Notes: a model not told the origin generated them from the letters alone. A DNA stretch of 64,000 nucleotides from Anaeramoeba ignava (GCA_028826165.1 JAPDFW010000033.1:496001-560000), one strand, 5' to 3'. Shown: positions 51,001-62,202, counted from the stretch's first letter. Translations and numbers: made by a program.

Positions 51001-52915
51001 TAATTGAATTAAAAATTCTGTTTTTAAACGTCTTGAACTTTCATTTTCATTTTCTGTTCTTTTTGTTAAAATAGAATCAATTTCATCAATAAAAACAACA
51101 GAAGGTTGTCTTTGTCTAGCAACTTGAAATAAAGTTCTAACAAGTTTTTCTCCTTCTCCAACCCATTTAGAAGTTAATGAAGAAGCTGATATTGAAAAAA
51201 AAGTACAATGAGCTTCATATGCAGTTGCTCTTGCTAACATTGTCTTTATTAATAAAAATAAATTAATTGTTGAAATTAAATTAATTTTTGAAATTAAATT
51301 TTGAAATTAAATTAATTATTGAAATTAAATTAATTATTAAAATTAAATTAATTATTAAAATTAAATTCATTTTCGAAATTAAATTAATTTTTGAAATTAA
51401 ATTAATTATTAAAATTAATTTAATTATTAAAATTAAATTAATTGTTAAAATTAAATTAATTATTAAAATTAAATTAATTATTAAAATTAAATTAATTATT
51501 AAAATTTAATTAATTTTGAAATTAAATTCATTATTAAAATTAAATTAATTATTGAAATTAAATTAATTATTAAAATTAAATTAATTTTTGAAATTAAATT
51601 CATTTTTAAAATTAAATTAATTGTTAAAATTAAATTGATTTTTGAAATTAAATTAATTATTAAAATTAAATTAATTATTGAAATTAAATTAATTATTAAA
51701 ATTAAATTCATTTTTAAAATCAATTTAATTATTAAAATTAAATTAATTAATAAAATTAAATTAATTGTTGAAATTAAATTAAATTTTTGAAATTAAATTA
51801 ATTTTTAAAATTAAATTGATTATTAAAATTAAATTCATTAATTATTAAAATTAAATTAATTATTAAAATTAAATTAATTTTTGAAATTAAATTAATTATT
51901 AAAATTAAATTCATTGTTGAAATTAAATTAATTTTTGAAATTAAATTAATTATTAAAATTAAATTCATTGTTGAAATTAAATTAATTATTGAAATTAAAT
52001 TAATTATTAAAACTAAATTCATTTTCGAAATTAAATTAATTTTTAAAATTAAATTAATTGTTGAAATTAAATTAATTTTTGAAATTAAATTAATTGTTAA
52101 AAATATACTTTTCCATTTCCTGGAGGTCCAAATAATAATAATCCTTTTGGAGGAGATCTTAAACCTTGAAATAAATCTGGTCTAAGTGAAGGAAGAATTA
52201 TAAGTTCTTTTAATGCTTGTTTAGGATATTCAAGTCCAACAATATCATCCCATTTAACTGGAATTGTATTATCAATAATTTCATTTTCAATTTGATCAAT
52301 TAATTTTTGAGATTCAGCTGTTGGTTCTTTTTTTTATAATTAAAATTAAAATTAAAATTAAAATTCATTTATAAAATTAAAATTAAAATTAAAATTAAAA
52401 TTAAAATTCATTTATAAATTAAAATTAAAATTAAAATTAAAATTAAAATTCATTTATAAATTAAAATTAAAATTAAAATTAAAATTAAAATTCATTTATA
52501 AAATTAAAATTAAAATTAAAATTAAAATTAATATAAAATTCAATATTAAAATTAAATATTTACTTTTTTGTTGAGCTTGTTTTAGATTTTGATTTGATTG
52601 ATTAGGACTTTTTCTAAAATTTTTAGGAGAATTAGATTGTTTTGAAGTTGATAATTTTTGAGATAAAAAAATAATTCTTTCAGTAATTTGTTCTAAAATT
52701 CCATGCATTTTAGAGATAGATTGAGATATTTGTTGATAATCATTTGGTAATAAACGCAATCCTAAAGCTTTATTCATAATTTCTTGTGCATCAAGATAGT
52801 TTTTAAGCGCAGAATCTGGCGCAGAACTTTCTTGATTAATTGCAATATCAACTAAATGATAAGCTGTACTTTGTAAAGAACTAAATTTTTGAATTGGAGT
52901 TGGAATTAAACTCAT
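48002..52915 (-). CDS. Spastin-like microtubule-severing AAA ATPase
   Basis: Four exons, 52915-52564, 52326-52109, 51243-50908 and 48385-48002, join in frame to give 429 residues. MIT domain at 1-90 ([16 protein letters not shown]). The AAA core begins [19 protein letters not shown]; then [14 protein letters not shown], Walker A GPPGNGKT (184-191, split by an intron after the Lys), pore loop [10 protein letters not shown], Walker B FIDEID (241-246), [16 protein letters not shown] with the arginine fingers, [10 protein letters not shown], and a C-terminal [19 protein letters not shown] and EKWSSEFGI helix. The core matches spastin better than Vps4 or fidgetin. Spastin severs microtubules and acts with ESCRT-III through the MIT domain. 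Introns are 237, 865 and 2,522 bp, all repeat-filled, so about 3.6 kb of the 4.9-kb gene is repeats. Confidence 0.9.
48396..49150. repeat. 24-bp AT array in spastin intron 3, part A
   Basis: About 30 copies of a 24-bp unit (AATAAATAAATTTTAATTTAATTT type) nearest the last exon; it gives way abruptly near 49150 to a 12-bp family in the same intron. Confidence 0.88.
49151..50880. repeat. 12-bp AAAGTTATAAAT array in spastin intron 3, part B
   Basis: About 140 copies of a 12-bp unit, AAAGTTATAAAT or AAAGTTATAAGT, many degraded by short indels in 49570-50560. It ends beside the donor side of the intron. Confidence 0.9.
51255..52098. repeat. 18-bp AATTATTAAAATTAAATT array in spastin intron 2
   Basis: About 47 copies of an 18-bp unit with TTTTTGAAATT and TTGTTGAAATT variants fill the 51244-52108 intron. 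Confidence 0.9.
52336..52540. repeat. TTCATTTATAAA + AAATTA array in spastin intron 1
   Basis: Four copies of a higher-order unit, six or so AAATTA hexamers plus TTCATTTATAAA, in the 237-bp intron 52327-52563. Confidence 0.85.
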
Positions 52916-52975
52916 TTTATAAAATAATTTCAAAAAAAAAATGAAAAAATGAAAAAATGAAAAATGAAAAAGGGA
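52916..52975 (-). promoter_or_regulatory. T/CAT tract upstream of spastin
   Basis: On the minus strand four CATs spaced by T runs precede the spastin ATG. Same element as upstream of other genes. Confidence 0.45.
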
Positions 52976-53184
52976 AAAAAAATTAAAAAAAATTTTTGAT
53001 TAATTTTTTTCCGATTTAATTTTAATTTTAATTTTTTTCCGATTTTAATTTTAATTTTAATTTTAATTTCAATTTTGATTTTAATTTTAATTTTAATTTT
53101 AATATTGATTCTAATTTTAATTTTAATTTTAATTTTAATTTTAATTTTAATTTATAAATTAATTTTAAATTTAATTTTGAATTT

Positions 53185-53213
53185 TTCATTTTTTCATTTT
53201 TCATTTTGTTTAA
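53185..53213 (+). promoter_or_regulatory. T/CAT tract upstream of prohibitin-like gene
   Basis: Three CATs in a T tract end just before the ATG at 53214. The rest of the gap to spastin (52980-53160) is TTTTAA hexamer repeat, so this is a divergent gene pair with a repeat between two initiator-like tracts. Confidence 0.45.
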
Positions 53214-54400
53214 ATGGATTTTAAAAATTTAATTACTTTAGGTATTGGTACATATATCCTTTCTCAATCTTGTTTTTATGTTCCATCTAATCAAAAAGCA
53301 CTTGTTTATCAAAATATTAAAATTTCAGAAATATTTTCAAAAAGAAATTTAAATGAAAAAAAAGGAGAAAAAAAAATAAAATATAAAATTGTAGGAAAAG
53401 GATTACATTTTAAAATTCCATTTGTTGAAAATTTCACAAGAATTGATATCAACTCAAATCCAAGATATATTCCAACAACTGCAATAACAAATTCCAAGCA
53501 AATGATAAGCATAACTGTTCATATTTTATCAAAACCAAATGTTTCTTATTTATCATTTTTATTTGATAATTTTGGTATTAATTTCCAAGATAAAATATTA
53601 TCAAGTATAGCAAATCATTCTATTGAATCTGTTTTTTCAAAATTAAACTTTTTGGATTTTATTAATAACTTGGAAATTGTTGAAAAAAAGATTGGAAAAA
53701 AATTAAAACAAGAAGCTTTGAAATATCATTTAGAAATTGATGAATTTTCAATTGTAATTTATTTATAATTTATAATTTATAATTTATTTAATTATTAATA
53801 ATTCCAAAATTAGACTCATATTGGTTTTGATACAGATTTTTCAAAAAAAATTGATTCTTTTAATTCTACATTAAATGAACTTGAAAAATCTGAAGAAAAA
53901 ATGGTAATTTTCAATTCATTTTTAATAAAATAATCCAAAAAGAAAAGAAAAGAAAGAAAGAAAATATTTATTTTTCTAAATCAAAAAAAAAGAGATTTAG
54001 CGAAGAAGAAAAAAAAAAGAATGATTTGATGGCAAATTTAGAATCTGAACAAATTATTCAAGTATTTATTATTAATTTATTTTCATTCAAATTTCAATTT
54101 AATTTTTCATTTTGATTCAAAATTTCTTTTATTTTTTTTCTAGATTGGAAATATTCTTAAAAAAAATCCACATTATCTTTCTTTAAAAAAAATGGGTTTA
54201 ATTTCTGGATTAACTCAAGCAATTTTAAAAGGAAATGAAAAAATTGAAATTAAAGATTTTCTTGAAAGTTTAAATCAATCTAAAAAAAGATTTGAAGGTA
54301 ATTTTTATTTTTATTTTTTATTTTTTTTGAATTTAAATTTAAATTTAAATTTTAATTAAATTGTTTGTTTTAAAAATTAGAAATTTATGATCTTCTTTAA
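53214..54400 (+). CDS. Prohibitin-like SPFH/Band 7 protein, one +1 shift
   Basis: Five exons, 53214-53753, 53813-53903, 53993-54061, 54144-54297 and 54381-54400, give about 290 residues, the prohibitin size, if one T of the TTT at 53820-53822 is skipped. An N-terminal hydrophobic anchor with YVPSNQKALVYQ precedes an SPFH domain: GKGLHFKIPFVENFTRIDIN, RYIPTTAITNSKQMISITVHI, ILSSIANHSIESVFSKL and the helix KLKQEALKYHLEIDEFSI, followed by a charged coiled coil. In mitochondria prohibitins form rings in the inner membrane; in an anaerobe the site would be a mitochondrion-related organelle. The sequence is very divergent, so another SPFH protein is possible. It converges with TatD, 45 bp away. Confidence 0.65.
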
Positions 54401-54445
54401 ATGATCTAAAAAAAAAGTAATTTGGATTGATTTGAATTTTTTCTT

Positions 54446-55835
54446 CTATTTTTCTTTTTGATTTTCTTCTTCAAATTCTTTTGGAAAGAAAACTTTCATT
54501 GTATTTTCGAATCTAATTAAAAAAGAATTAATTTAATTATTTAATTATTTAATAAATATTTTATTTTTTACATAATCTTTGAAATATCTTCAATCGATTG
54601 ATTTTTAATAACTGCAATTGCTTCAGCAACATGGCGAATAAAACAAGGTTCAATTCTACCTTTGACACATTTTCCTTTAATAAATTTCTCTTTTCTAACA
54701 GCTTCAAAAACTGTTTTTCTAAATCCACCAGTTGGATGAGATTGTCTAATTTCACAATCTTTTAAAAATAAAAATAAATTTATCAATGAGAAAAAAATAA
54801 TAAGAACTTTTTTTTTTGAACTAGCAAAAAATTATTAAATCAAAATTAAATTTTTTGTAAATAAATTTACAAGGGCAATCTGTATCAAGCATCATTCTTT
54901 CAATAGGAATTTCTTTAACCATTTCTAAATTTTCTTTTTGTTTTAATGAACATCCATTAACTCCAATATACATATTTAAATCTAATAAAGCTTTTAATTC
55001 TTCTAAAGGACCTGTAAAAGAATGAACAACTCCTTCTTTAAAACGTGATCGATTTTTTTGAAGGATATCAACAAAATCTTTTGTTGCATTTCTTGAATCT
55101 TTTTTTTGAGAATTTTTTTTGAGAATTTTTTTTGAGAATTTTTTTTGAGGAATTTTTTTTTTAAAGAATTTACGAAGAAAAAGTGGAAGATTTATTTTAT
55201 CAACAAGTTCAAATTGTTTTTGAAAAACTTCTTTTTGTTCTTCTTTTGTTGTATACCATAATCTATCATAATCTAATCCCATTTCACCAATTGCAACACA
55301 TAGACCTTGAGATTCTTGGATTAATTTAAGCATTTTTGCAAGATATTCTTCTTCATTTCCATCTTAAATAATAAATAAATTTTAAATTTTAAATAATAAA
55401 TAAATAAATAGTAAATTTTACCTTTTTTTAAATCATGAGCACTTGAAGGATGAACACCACAAGTAACTAAAAAAAATTATAAAAAAATTATAAAAAAATT
55501 ATATTTAATAAAATTATATTATTTTTTTTTACAATAAGCTGTTTTATGTTGTTTGCATAATTCAAATGCTTTTTGAGAGCTATTTAGTGTTGCTCCTGTA
55601 ACAATAGTTTTTTCAACACCATAAAAAAGAGATCTTTCAAAAACAGATTCTAAATCAGATTCATGAACTTTTTTCTTTTGATAAATTCCATAATAATTTT
55701 GATCTTAAAAATAAAATTTTTTTTAATTAAAATTTTAATTAATTTTTTAAATAATTTTTAAATATTAATTAAATAATAATTACCTGTTAAATTTGCTCCA
55801 ATATCAATAAATCTCAAATTATCAAATTTTTTCAT
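54446..55835 (-). CDS. TatD-family deoxyribonuclease (TATDN1 type)
   Basis: Seven exons, 55835-55784, 55703-55533, 55466-55422, 55362-55174, 55098-54871, 54758-54572 and 54512-54446, join in frame to give 312 residues. TatD blocks appear in order: FIDIGANLT+DQNYYGIYQ, EKTIVTGATL, TCGVHPSSAHDL, AIGEMGLDYDRL, LPLFLH+SRNATKDF, EGVVHSFTG, YIGVNGCSLK, MMLDTDCPY+C and FENTMKVFF at the C-terminus. The 75-nt intron 55099-55173 has no stop and is a multiple of three; read through it would add a lysine-rich insert and lose the metal-binding His of LPLFLH. Splicing C|GTAAAT...AAAG|AT restores CAT for that His. The enzyme is a Mg2+-dependent 3'-5' exonuclease in DNA repair and apoptosis-like degradation. 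Confidence 0.88.
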
Positions 55836-55907
55836 TTAAAAAAAATTAAAAAAAAATTAAAAAAAAATGATTTTTTTAATTTTCATTTTTTTATTTTCTT
55901 ATTTAAA
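55836..55907. promoter_or_regulatory. 72-bp bidirectional T/CAT promoter gap
   Basis: The whole gap between the TatD start and the next gene is T runs with a CAT on each strand, pointing to both ATGs. Confidence 0.45.
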
Positions 55908-56580
55908 ATGTCAAAAAATACAGATTTAAAAAAAGAAGATGAAAAGATACAAATAATCACAGAAAGTGAATCAGAAAATGAATCAGAAAATGAATCAGAA
56001 CAACAACAACAACAACAAAGTGATTGGGATATTTTTATGACTAAATTTACAAAATTAGTAAATTATCTATTTCAAAATCAAATTCAAAATCAAAATTAAA
56101 ATTAAAATTAAAATTAAAATTAAAATTAAAATTAAAATTAAAATTAAAATTAAAATTAAAATTAAAATTAAAATCAAAATCAAAATTAAATTCAAAATTA
56201 AATTTAAAAATTAAAATTAAAATTAAAATTAAAATTAAAATTAAAATTAAAATTAAAAATAAAATTTAAAATTAAAATTAAAATCAAAATTAAAATAAAA
56301 ATTAAAATTAAAATTAAATTAAAATTAAAATTAAATTAAAATTTAAATTTAAAATCAAATTTAAAATTAAAATTAAAATTAAATTTAAAATCAAAATAAA
56401 AATCAAAATTAAAATTAAAATTAAAATAAGTTTGCAGAACCATTTATTTATGGAGCAGCTCTTGGTTTAGGTCAATCATTTGGACAAGCAGTTTTTGAAA
56501 AATGGTTTTCTTCTTGGTTTAAATCAAATGATAATGAAAAATTAAATTCAAATGATAAATCAGAAAAGAAAAAGAAATAA
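55908..56580 (+). CDS. Small acidic protein with one glycine-rich membrane helix
   Basis: Exons 55908-56057 and 56431-56580 join in phase 0 across a 373-bp hexamer-filled intron to give 99 residues. An acidic Ser/Glu/Asn N-terminus with six Gln is followed by SDWDIFMTKFTKL, then FAEPFIYGAALGLGQSFGQA (a glycine-zipper-like helix), FEKWFSSWF and a lysine-rich tail. Acidic N-terminus, single helix and basic end suggest an organelle outer-membrane or similar small membrane subunit; no family recognised. An alternative acceptor six bases further on would shift the frame, so the chosen one is preferred. Confidence 0.6.
56092..56428. repeat. AAATTA hexamer array in intron of small membrane gene
   Basis: AAATTA and AAATCA hexamers fill the 56058-56430 intron; the first exon's open frame runs into them for eleven more codons before a stop. 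Confidence 0.88.
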
Positions 56581-56597
56581 AAGATTAAAAAATTTTT

Positions 56598-56636
56598 TTA
56601 ATTTTCATTTTTTCATTTTTTTTTAAATTTTATAAA
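56598..56636 (+). promoter_or_regulatory. T/CAT tract upstream of RED
   Basis: Two CATs within T runs directly before the ATG at 56637, only 56 bp after the previous stop. Proposed initiator. Confidence 0.4.
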
Positions 56637-57696
56637 ATGAAAAAAAATCCTCAATTTATTAAAGACGATTCAAATAAACCTTTAAAAAAAGGATTAGATT
56701 TTGAACTTGTTCATAAAATTCGACAAGAAATGAAAAACACAGAAAAAAATCAAACGCAAAGCAAAACATCAATTTATTGATCTATTTTCAACAACAGAAA
56801 AACAAGAAGAAGAACCAAAAACAGAAAAAGAAAAAGAAGAAAAGGAAACAAATGAAAATCCTTTTCAAAAATTTATTTCTGAACATGCAAAATTTATACC
56901 AAAAAATAACCCATTGATCCAAAACATGATCAAAAATCAACAACAAGAACAAGAAGAAACAGAAAAACCGCAAAGAAAAACACACACAAGAATAGGACAA
57001 GAAATATACCATTTATTATTTGAAAATCAAAACTTTAGATTATTTCAAAATGAGTCGAAATTAATTTCAACTCATCAGGTCCAAAAATTTCTTCCTCATC
57101 GAACAACATATATATTTGATATGAGGACAGATGACGAGCACGCACCAGAAATCCTCTTGAGAAGTGGAGACGGGATATCTGGGCAAATACCACATTTTCT
57201 AGTGGAAAATAACACAGAAATTTTGGAAAAAATGGAAGAAACAATTCAGTTGCTAAAAGAATTAAGTTGGTCATTTCCAGAATACAGAAAAATCAAAAAG
57301 AAACAACACATTCAGTCAGAAATTCAGAGAGTAAACAACCAAAAAAAACAACTTGAAGAGAGAATTCAATCACTTTCTAAGAAAATAGAAAATAAACAAC
57401 AAAACGAAATTATTTTCATGAAATTGGATCATCAAGTAAATGATATTTTTAAAGCTTCTTCCAAAATCGAGATTAACAAATCCCAACAAAAACCAAAGAA
57501 AATTCAAGTTAATCAATCAGACTCCAGTTTTTATTTGAATCTTTGTGGAATTCAAACGGAAGAACCTGAAGATAAAAAAAAAGATAAAAAGAAAAAAAAG
57601 AAAAAAAGAAAAAAAGGAATTACAAATTGGAATGATTTTCAAAAGAAAAATAAAAACAAAAATAAAAATCATAATCATAATCATAATTATAAATAA
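56637..57696 (+). CDS. RED/IK splicing-factor homolog, one +1 shift
   Basis: ATG at 56637. KKGLDFELVHKIRQEM matches the KGLDFALLQKVRAEI block of RED. The rest is in the next frame: TRIGQEIYHLLFEN, KFLPHRTTYIFDMRTDDE and EILLRSGDGIS, parallel to RED's TRLGRNVYRMLF, LPGRMAYVVDLDDE and TTLIRSKAD. Skipping one A of the A7 run at 56743-56749 gives a 352-residue protein. A 34-nt GT...AG stretch could also restore the frame but would delete conserved residues. The C-terminal part is coiled-coil, then Lys/Asn/His-rich. RED is a spliceosomal B-complex protein, partner of SMU1. The first frame stops after 47 codons, so as deposited the gene looks broken. Confidence 0.72.
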
Positions 57697-57833
57697 AATC
57701 TAAATTAAAAATTAAATTTATAAAAATCATTCCATTTTCTTTTTATTAATTAATTAATTAATTTTCAAAATTTTTGATGAAAGAAAAAAATTATAAAAAA
57801 TGTCAAATAAAAAATTTCTTTTTCTTCTTTTTA

Positions 57834-60800
57834 TTATTTATCTTCTTTTGGTTCTTTTTCATCTTTTTCTTGTTCTTGATTTTCATCTCCTTCATCATAA
57901 TTACTTGAATCATTAACAAAATCTAATAAAAAATCAAAATTAAATCAAAATTAAATTATAATTATAAAAATTAAAATAATTATTTTACTTGGTAATTGCA
58001 TATCTTTTGACCATGAATTTAAATTATCCCGAAGTAATCTTAAAACTAAACTTGCATCATGATAACTTTTATCAGATAAAGAATCAATTTTGTCAATTGC
58101 TTCTTCAAATGTTTTTTTTGCAAGAATATAAGCTTGTTGGAAATCATTTAAATTTTCATAATAAAGAACTGAAAAATTTAAAAAAAGTCCTAATCTTAAA
58201 GAATTTGTAATTTGAAGATGTTGATCCGCAATTTTGGATCCTTCTTGATAACAAAAAAGACTTTTTTGAACCATTTCATCTCTTTCTTTTCCAACAAGAA
58301 ATTCTGCTGAATATCGACAATAATCTCCTTTCCTTTTAAATTTAAATTTAATTTTTAAAAAAAAAAAACGGAAATTAGGGAAAATTTTTTTTTTTTTTGC
58401 TTTTTTAATTTTTAAATCAAAATTTACATTTTGTGAAAAAATACTTTACTTTCTGGATCTTTTAAATCCAAAAAATGTTTATCATCTACAAAGCCAATAA
58501 TTTCAAAACAAACTTCTCTTAATTCTTTTTCAATTTTCGTTCTTATTTCTTCTATTCTTTGAGAAAGTTCTTGATTTCCTTGAGTTGTTTCTCTGTGTTC
58601 AAAAAGGGTAAAAACTCTCCAAGAATTTCTACCAGTAGAAACCAAATTTTTATAAGCAACTGATAAAAGGTTTCTTTCTTCTATTGTTAATTCAGTTGTT
58701 CCAAGAACAATTTTTTTCATTGTTTGTCTCATTTCTTATAATTTAAATTAAATTTTGGAATTGATTTTATAAATAATTTTATAATTTAATAAATAATTTT
58801 ATATTTAATTTTATAAATAATTTTATAATTAATTTTATATATAATTTTATAAATAATTTTATAATTAATTTTATAAATAATTTTATAAATAATTTTATAA
58901 ATAATTTTATAAATAATTTTATAAATAATTTTATAATTAATTTTATAATTAATTTTATAAATAATTTTATATTTAATTTTATAAATAATTTTATAAATAA
59001 TTTTATAAATAATTTTATAATTAATTTTATAAATAATTTTATAAATAATTTTATAATTAATTTTATAAATAATTTTATAAATAATTTTATAATTAATTTT
59101 ATATTTAATTTTATATTTAATTTTTATAAATAAATTTATATAATTTTATAATTAATTTTATAAATAATTTTAATAAATAATTTTATATTTAATTTATATT
59201 AATTTTATATTTAATTTTATAAATAATTTTATAAATAATTTTATAAATAATTTTATAATTAATTTTATAAATAATTTTATAAATAATTTTATAAATAATT
59301 TTATAAATAATTTTATATTTAATTTTATTAATAATTTTATAATTAATTTTATTAATAATTTTATTAATAATTTTATAAATAATTTTATAAATAATTTAAT
59401 AATTAATTTTATAATTAATTTTATAATTAATTTTATAAATAATTTTTATAAATAATTTTTATAATTAATTTTATAAATTAATTTTATAAATAATTTTATA
59501 AATAATTTTATATTTAATTTTATAAATAATTTTATAAATAATTTTATAAATAATTTTATAATTAATTTTATAAATAATTTTATATTTAATTTTATAATTA
59601 ATTTTATATTTAATTTTATAAATAAATTTATAAATAATTTTATATTTAATTTTATTAATAATTTTATAAATAATTTTATATTTAATTTTAAAATAATTTT
59701 TTATAAATAATTTTATAAATAATTTTTATAAATAATTTTATAATTAATTTTATAATTAATTTTATTAATAATTTTATATTTAATTTTATATTTAATTTTA
59801 TAATTAATTTTTATATTTAATTTAATAAATAATTTTATAAATAATTTTATAATTAATTTAATAAATAATTTTATAAATAATTTTATAAATAATTTTATAA
59901 ATAATTTTATAATTAATTTAATAAATAATTTTATAAATAATTTTATAATTAATTTAATAAATAATTTTTATAATTAATTTTATAAATAATTTTATAATTA
60001 ATTTTATAAATAATTTTATAATTAATTTTTAAAATAATTTTATATTTAATTTTATAAATAATTTTATAAATTAATTTTATAAATAATTTTATAAATAATT
60101 TTATAAATAATTTTATAAATAATTTAATAAATAATTTTATAAATAATTTTATAAATAATTTTATAAATAATTTTATAAATAATTTTATAAATAATTTTAT
60201 AAATAATTTTATAAAATAATTTTATAAAATAATTTAATAAATAATTTTATAAATAATTTTATAAAATAATTTTATAATTAATTTTATATTTAATTTTATA
60301 AATAATTTTATAAATAATTTTTATAAATAATTTTATAATTAATTTTTATAAATAATTTTATAATTTCAATTTTATATTTAATTTTATATTTAATTTTATA
60401 AATAATTTTATATTTAATTTTATATTTAATTTTATAATTAATTTTATAATTAATTTTTATATTTAATTTTATAAATAATTTTATAATTAATTTTATATAT
60501 AATTTTTATAATTAATTTTATAAATAATTTTATAAATAATTTTATAAATAATTTAATAAATAATTTTATAAATAATTTTATATTTAATTTTATATTTAAT
60601 TTTTAGAATTGATTTTATAAATAATTTTATAAATAATTTTATATTTAATTTATAAATAATTTTATAAATAATTTTATAAATAATTTTATAAATAATTTTA
60701 TAAATAATTTTATAAATAATTTTATAAATAATTTTATAAATAATTTTATAAATAATTTTATAAATAATTTTATAATTAATTTTATAAATAATTTTATAAT

Positions 60801-61578
60801 TAATTTTATAATTTTTTATAAATATTTTTAAATAAAATAATTTTATAATAATTTTATATATAATTTTTATATTAATTTTATATTTTAATTTTATAAAAAT
60901 TTTATATTAATTTTTATATTTAATTTTAATTAGTTTTATAATTTTTATAAATAATTTTATAATTAATTTTATAAATAATTTTATATTTAATTTTTATAAA
61001 TAATTTAATAAATAATTTTATAATTAATTTAATAAATAATTTTATAAATAATTTTATATTTAATTTTATAAATAATTTTATAAATAATTTTATATTTAAT
61101 TTTATAAATAATTTTATAAATAATTTTTATAAATAATTTTATATTTAATTTTATATTTAATTTTATAAATAATTTTATAAATAATTTTATAATTATTTTA
61201 ATAATTAATTTTATAATTAATTTAATAATTAATTTTATAATTAATTTAATAATTAATTTTATAAATAATTTAATAAAATAATTTAATAATTAATTTATAA
61301 ATAATTTTATATTTAATTTTATAATTAATTTTATAATTAATTTTATATTTAATTTTATAAATAATTTTATAATTAATTTTATAATTGATTTTATATTTAA
61401 TTTTATAAATAATTTTATAAATAATTTTATAAATAATTTTATAAATAATTTTATAAATAATTTTATAATTAATTTTATAAATAATTTTATAATTGCGATT
61501 AAAATTACCTTCATATCTTCTTGATTGTTCACACATTTTTGCAACAAAAACCAAAAATTTTCTTTCTTCTAAATCCAT
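57834..61578 (-). CDS. 14-3-3 protein
   Basis: Four exons, 61578-61509, 58734-58428, 58332-57989 and 57922-57834, join in frame to give 269 residues. Exon 1 (EERKFLVFVAKMCEQSRRYE) continues as EMRQTMKKI in exon 2, matching the family's first two helices. Then come ELTIEERNLLSVAYKN with the phosphate-binding Lys, NSWRVF with the first Arg, KMKGDYCRYSAEF with the Arg-Tyr pair (split by intron 2), SLRLGLFLNFSVLYYE, LSDKSYHDASLVLRLLRDNL and an acidic tail. All phosphopeptide-groove residues are present. 14-3-3 proteins bind phosphoserine/threonine motifs as dimers to control signalling. Intron 1 is 2,774 bp of minisatellite, three times the coding length. Confidence 0.93.
58750..61497. repeat. 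12-bp minisatellite in 14-3-3 intron 1
   Basis: TTTTATAAATAA-type units with AATTAA and TATTTAA variants fill intron 58735-61508. Same family and same + strand orientation as the array at 1-4230. Confidence 0.93.
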
Positions 61579-61822
61579 TATTTCTTATTTATTTTATTTT
61601 CTATTAATTTATTTGTTTTAAAAAAAGAAAAAAATTGAAAAAAAAAAACAAAAAAAACAAAAAAAACAAAAATATTTTTTTTCTCCTTTAAATTTTTTTT
61701 TCTCCTTTTTTTTCTTTTTAATTTTTAAATAAAGAATTATTTAGATCAAAAAATAATCAATTTGATCAAACAACTAAGATTAAGTAAATTAATAAAAGAA
61801 ACAAAAATATTCCAAATGGGAA

Positions 61823-62185
61823 AGAATTTATTTAAATGAAAATGAAAATGAAAATGAAAAAGATTTTATTATTGAAAGAAAAGAAAAACAATATAAATTT
61901 CCCAAATTAATATTAATAATGAGAAGTGAATTATATCGAGGAATGTTTTTATCTGTTACAAATGATACTTCAAATAAAGTTACAGATTATAGTGAATTAA
62001 GTAATAAATCATTTCAAATATTAGAATATTGGATTTATTCAAATCAAATTAAAGATGAAATTCAAATTACACAAGAAATTATTGATGAAATTAAAACTGG
62101 AATTGATTATTTTCAATTAAATCAAACAAATCCAAATTTATTTGATTTATTAATTAAAAAATTTAATAATCAAAATCTAAATTAA
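61823..62185 (+). pseudogene. C-terminal BTB fragment of an RCC1-BTB paralog
   Basis: From about 61823 the sequence is nearly identical to the C-terminal coding region of the neighbouring RCC1-BTB gene (about 63690 onward), sharing RIYLNENE, DFIIERKEKQYKFPKLIL, MRSELYRGMFLSV and the helical tail, and ending in FNNQNLN and a stop. There is no RCC1 part, no ATG in frame before the shared block and no T/CAT tract before it. It is probably a 3' remnant of a tandem duplication. The ATG at 61919 could in principle start an 88-residue protein. It shows what the end of the right-edge gene should look like. Confidence 0.7.
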
Positions 62186-62202
62186 AATTAAAATTAAAAT
62201 TA

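Noticed and set aside
48002..52915. Vps4 or fidgetin as identity of the AAA protein
   Set aside because: The core ([39 protein letters not shown]) and length follow spastin.
55098..55174. Lysine-rich insertion disrupting TatD
   Set aside because: Splice sites on both sides restore the catalytic His, so it is read as an intron.
56699..56735. 34-nt intron in RED to explain the frame change
   Set aside because: It would remove conserved HKIRQEM residues, has a GTTCAT donor and is shorter than any other intron here.
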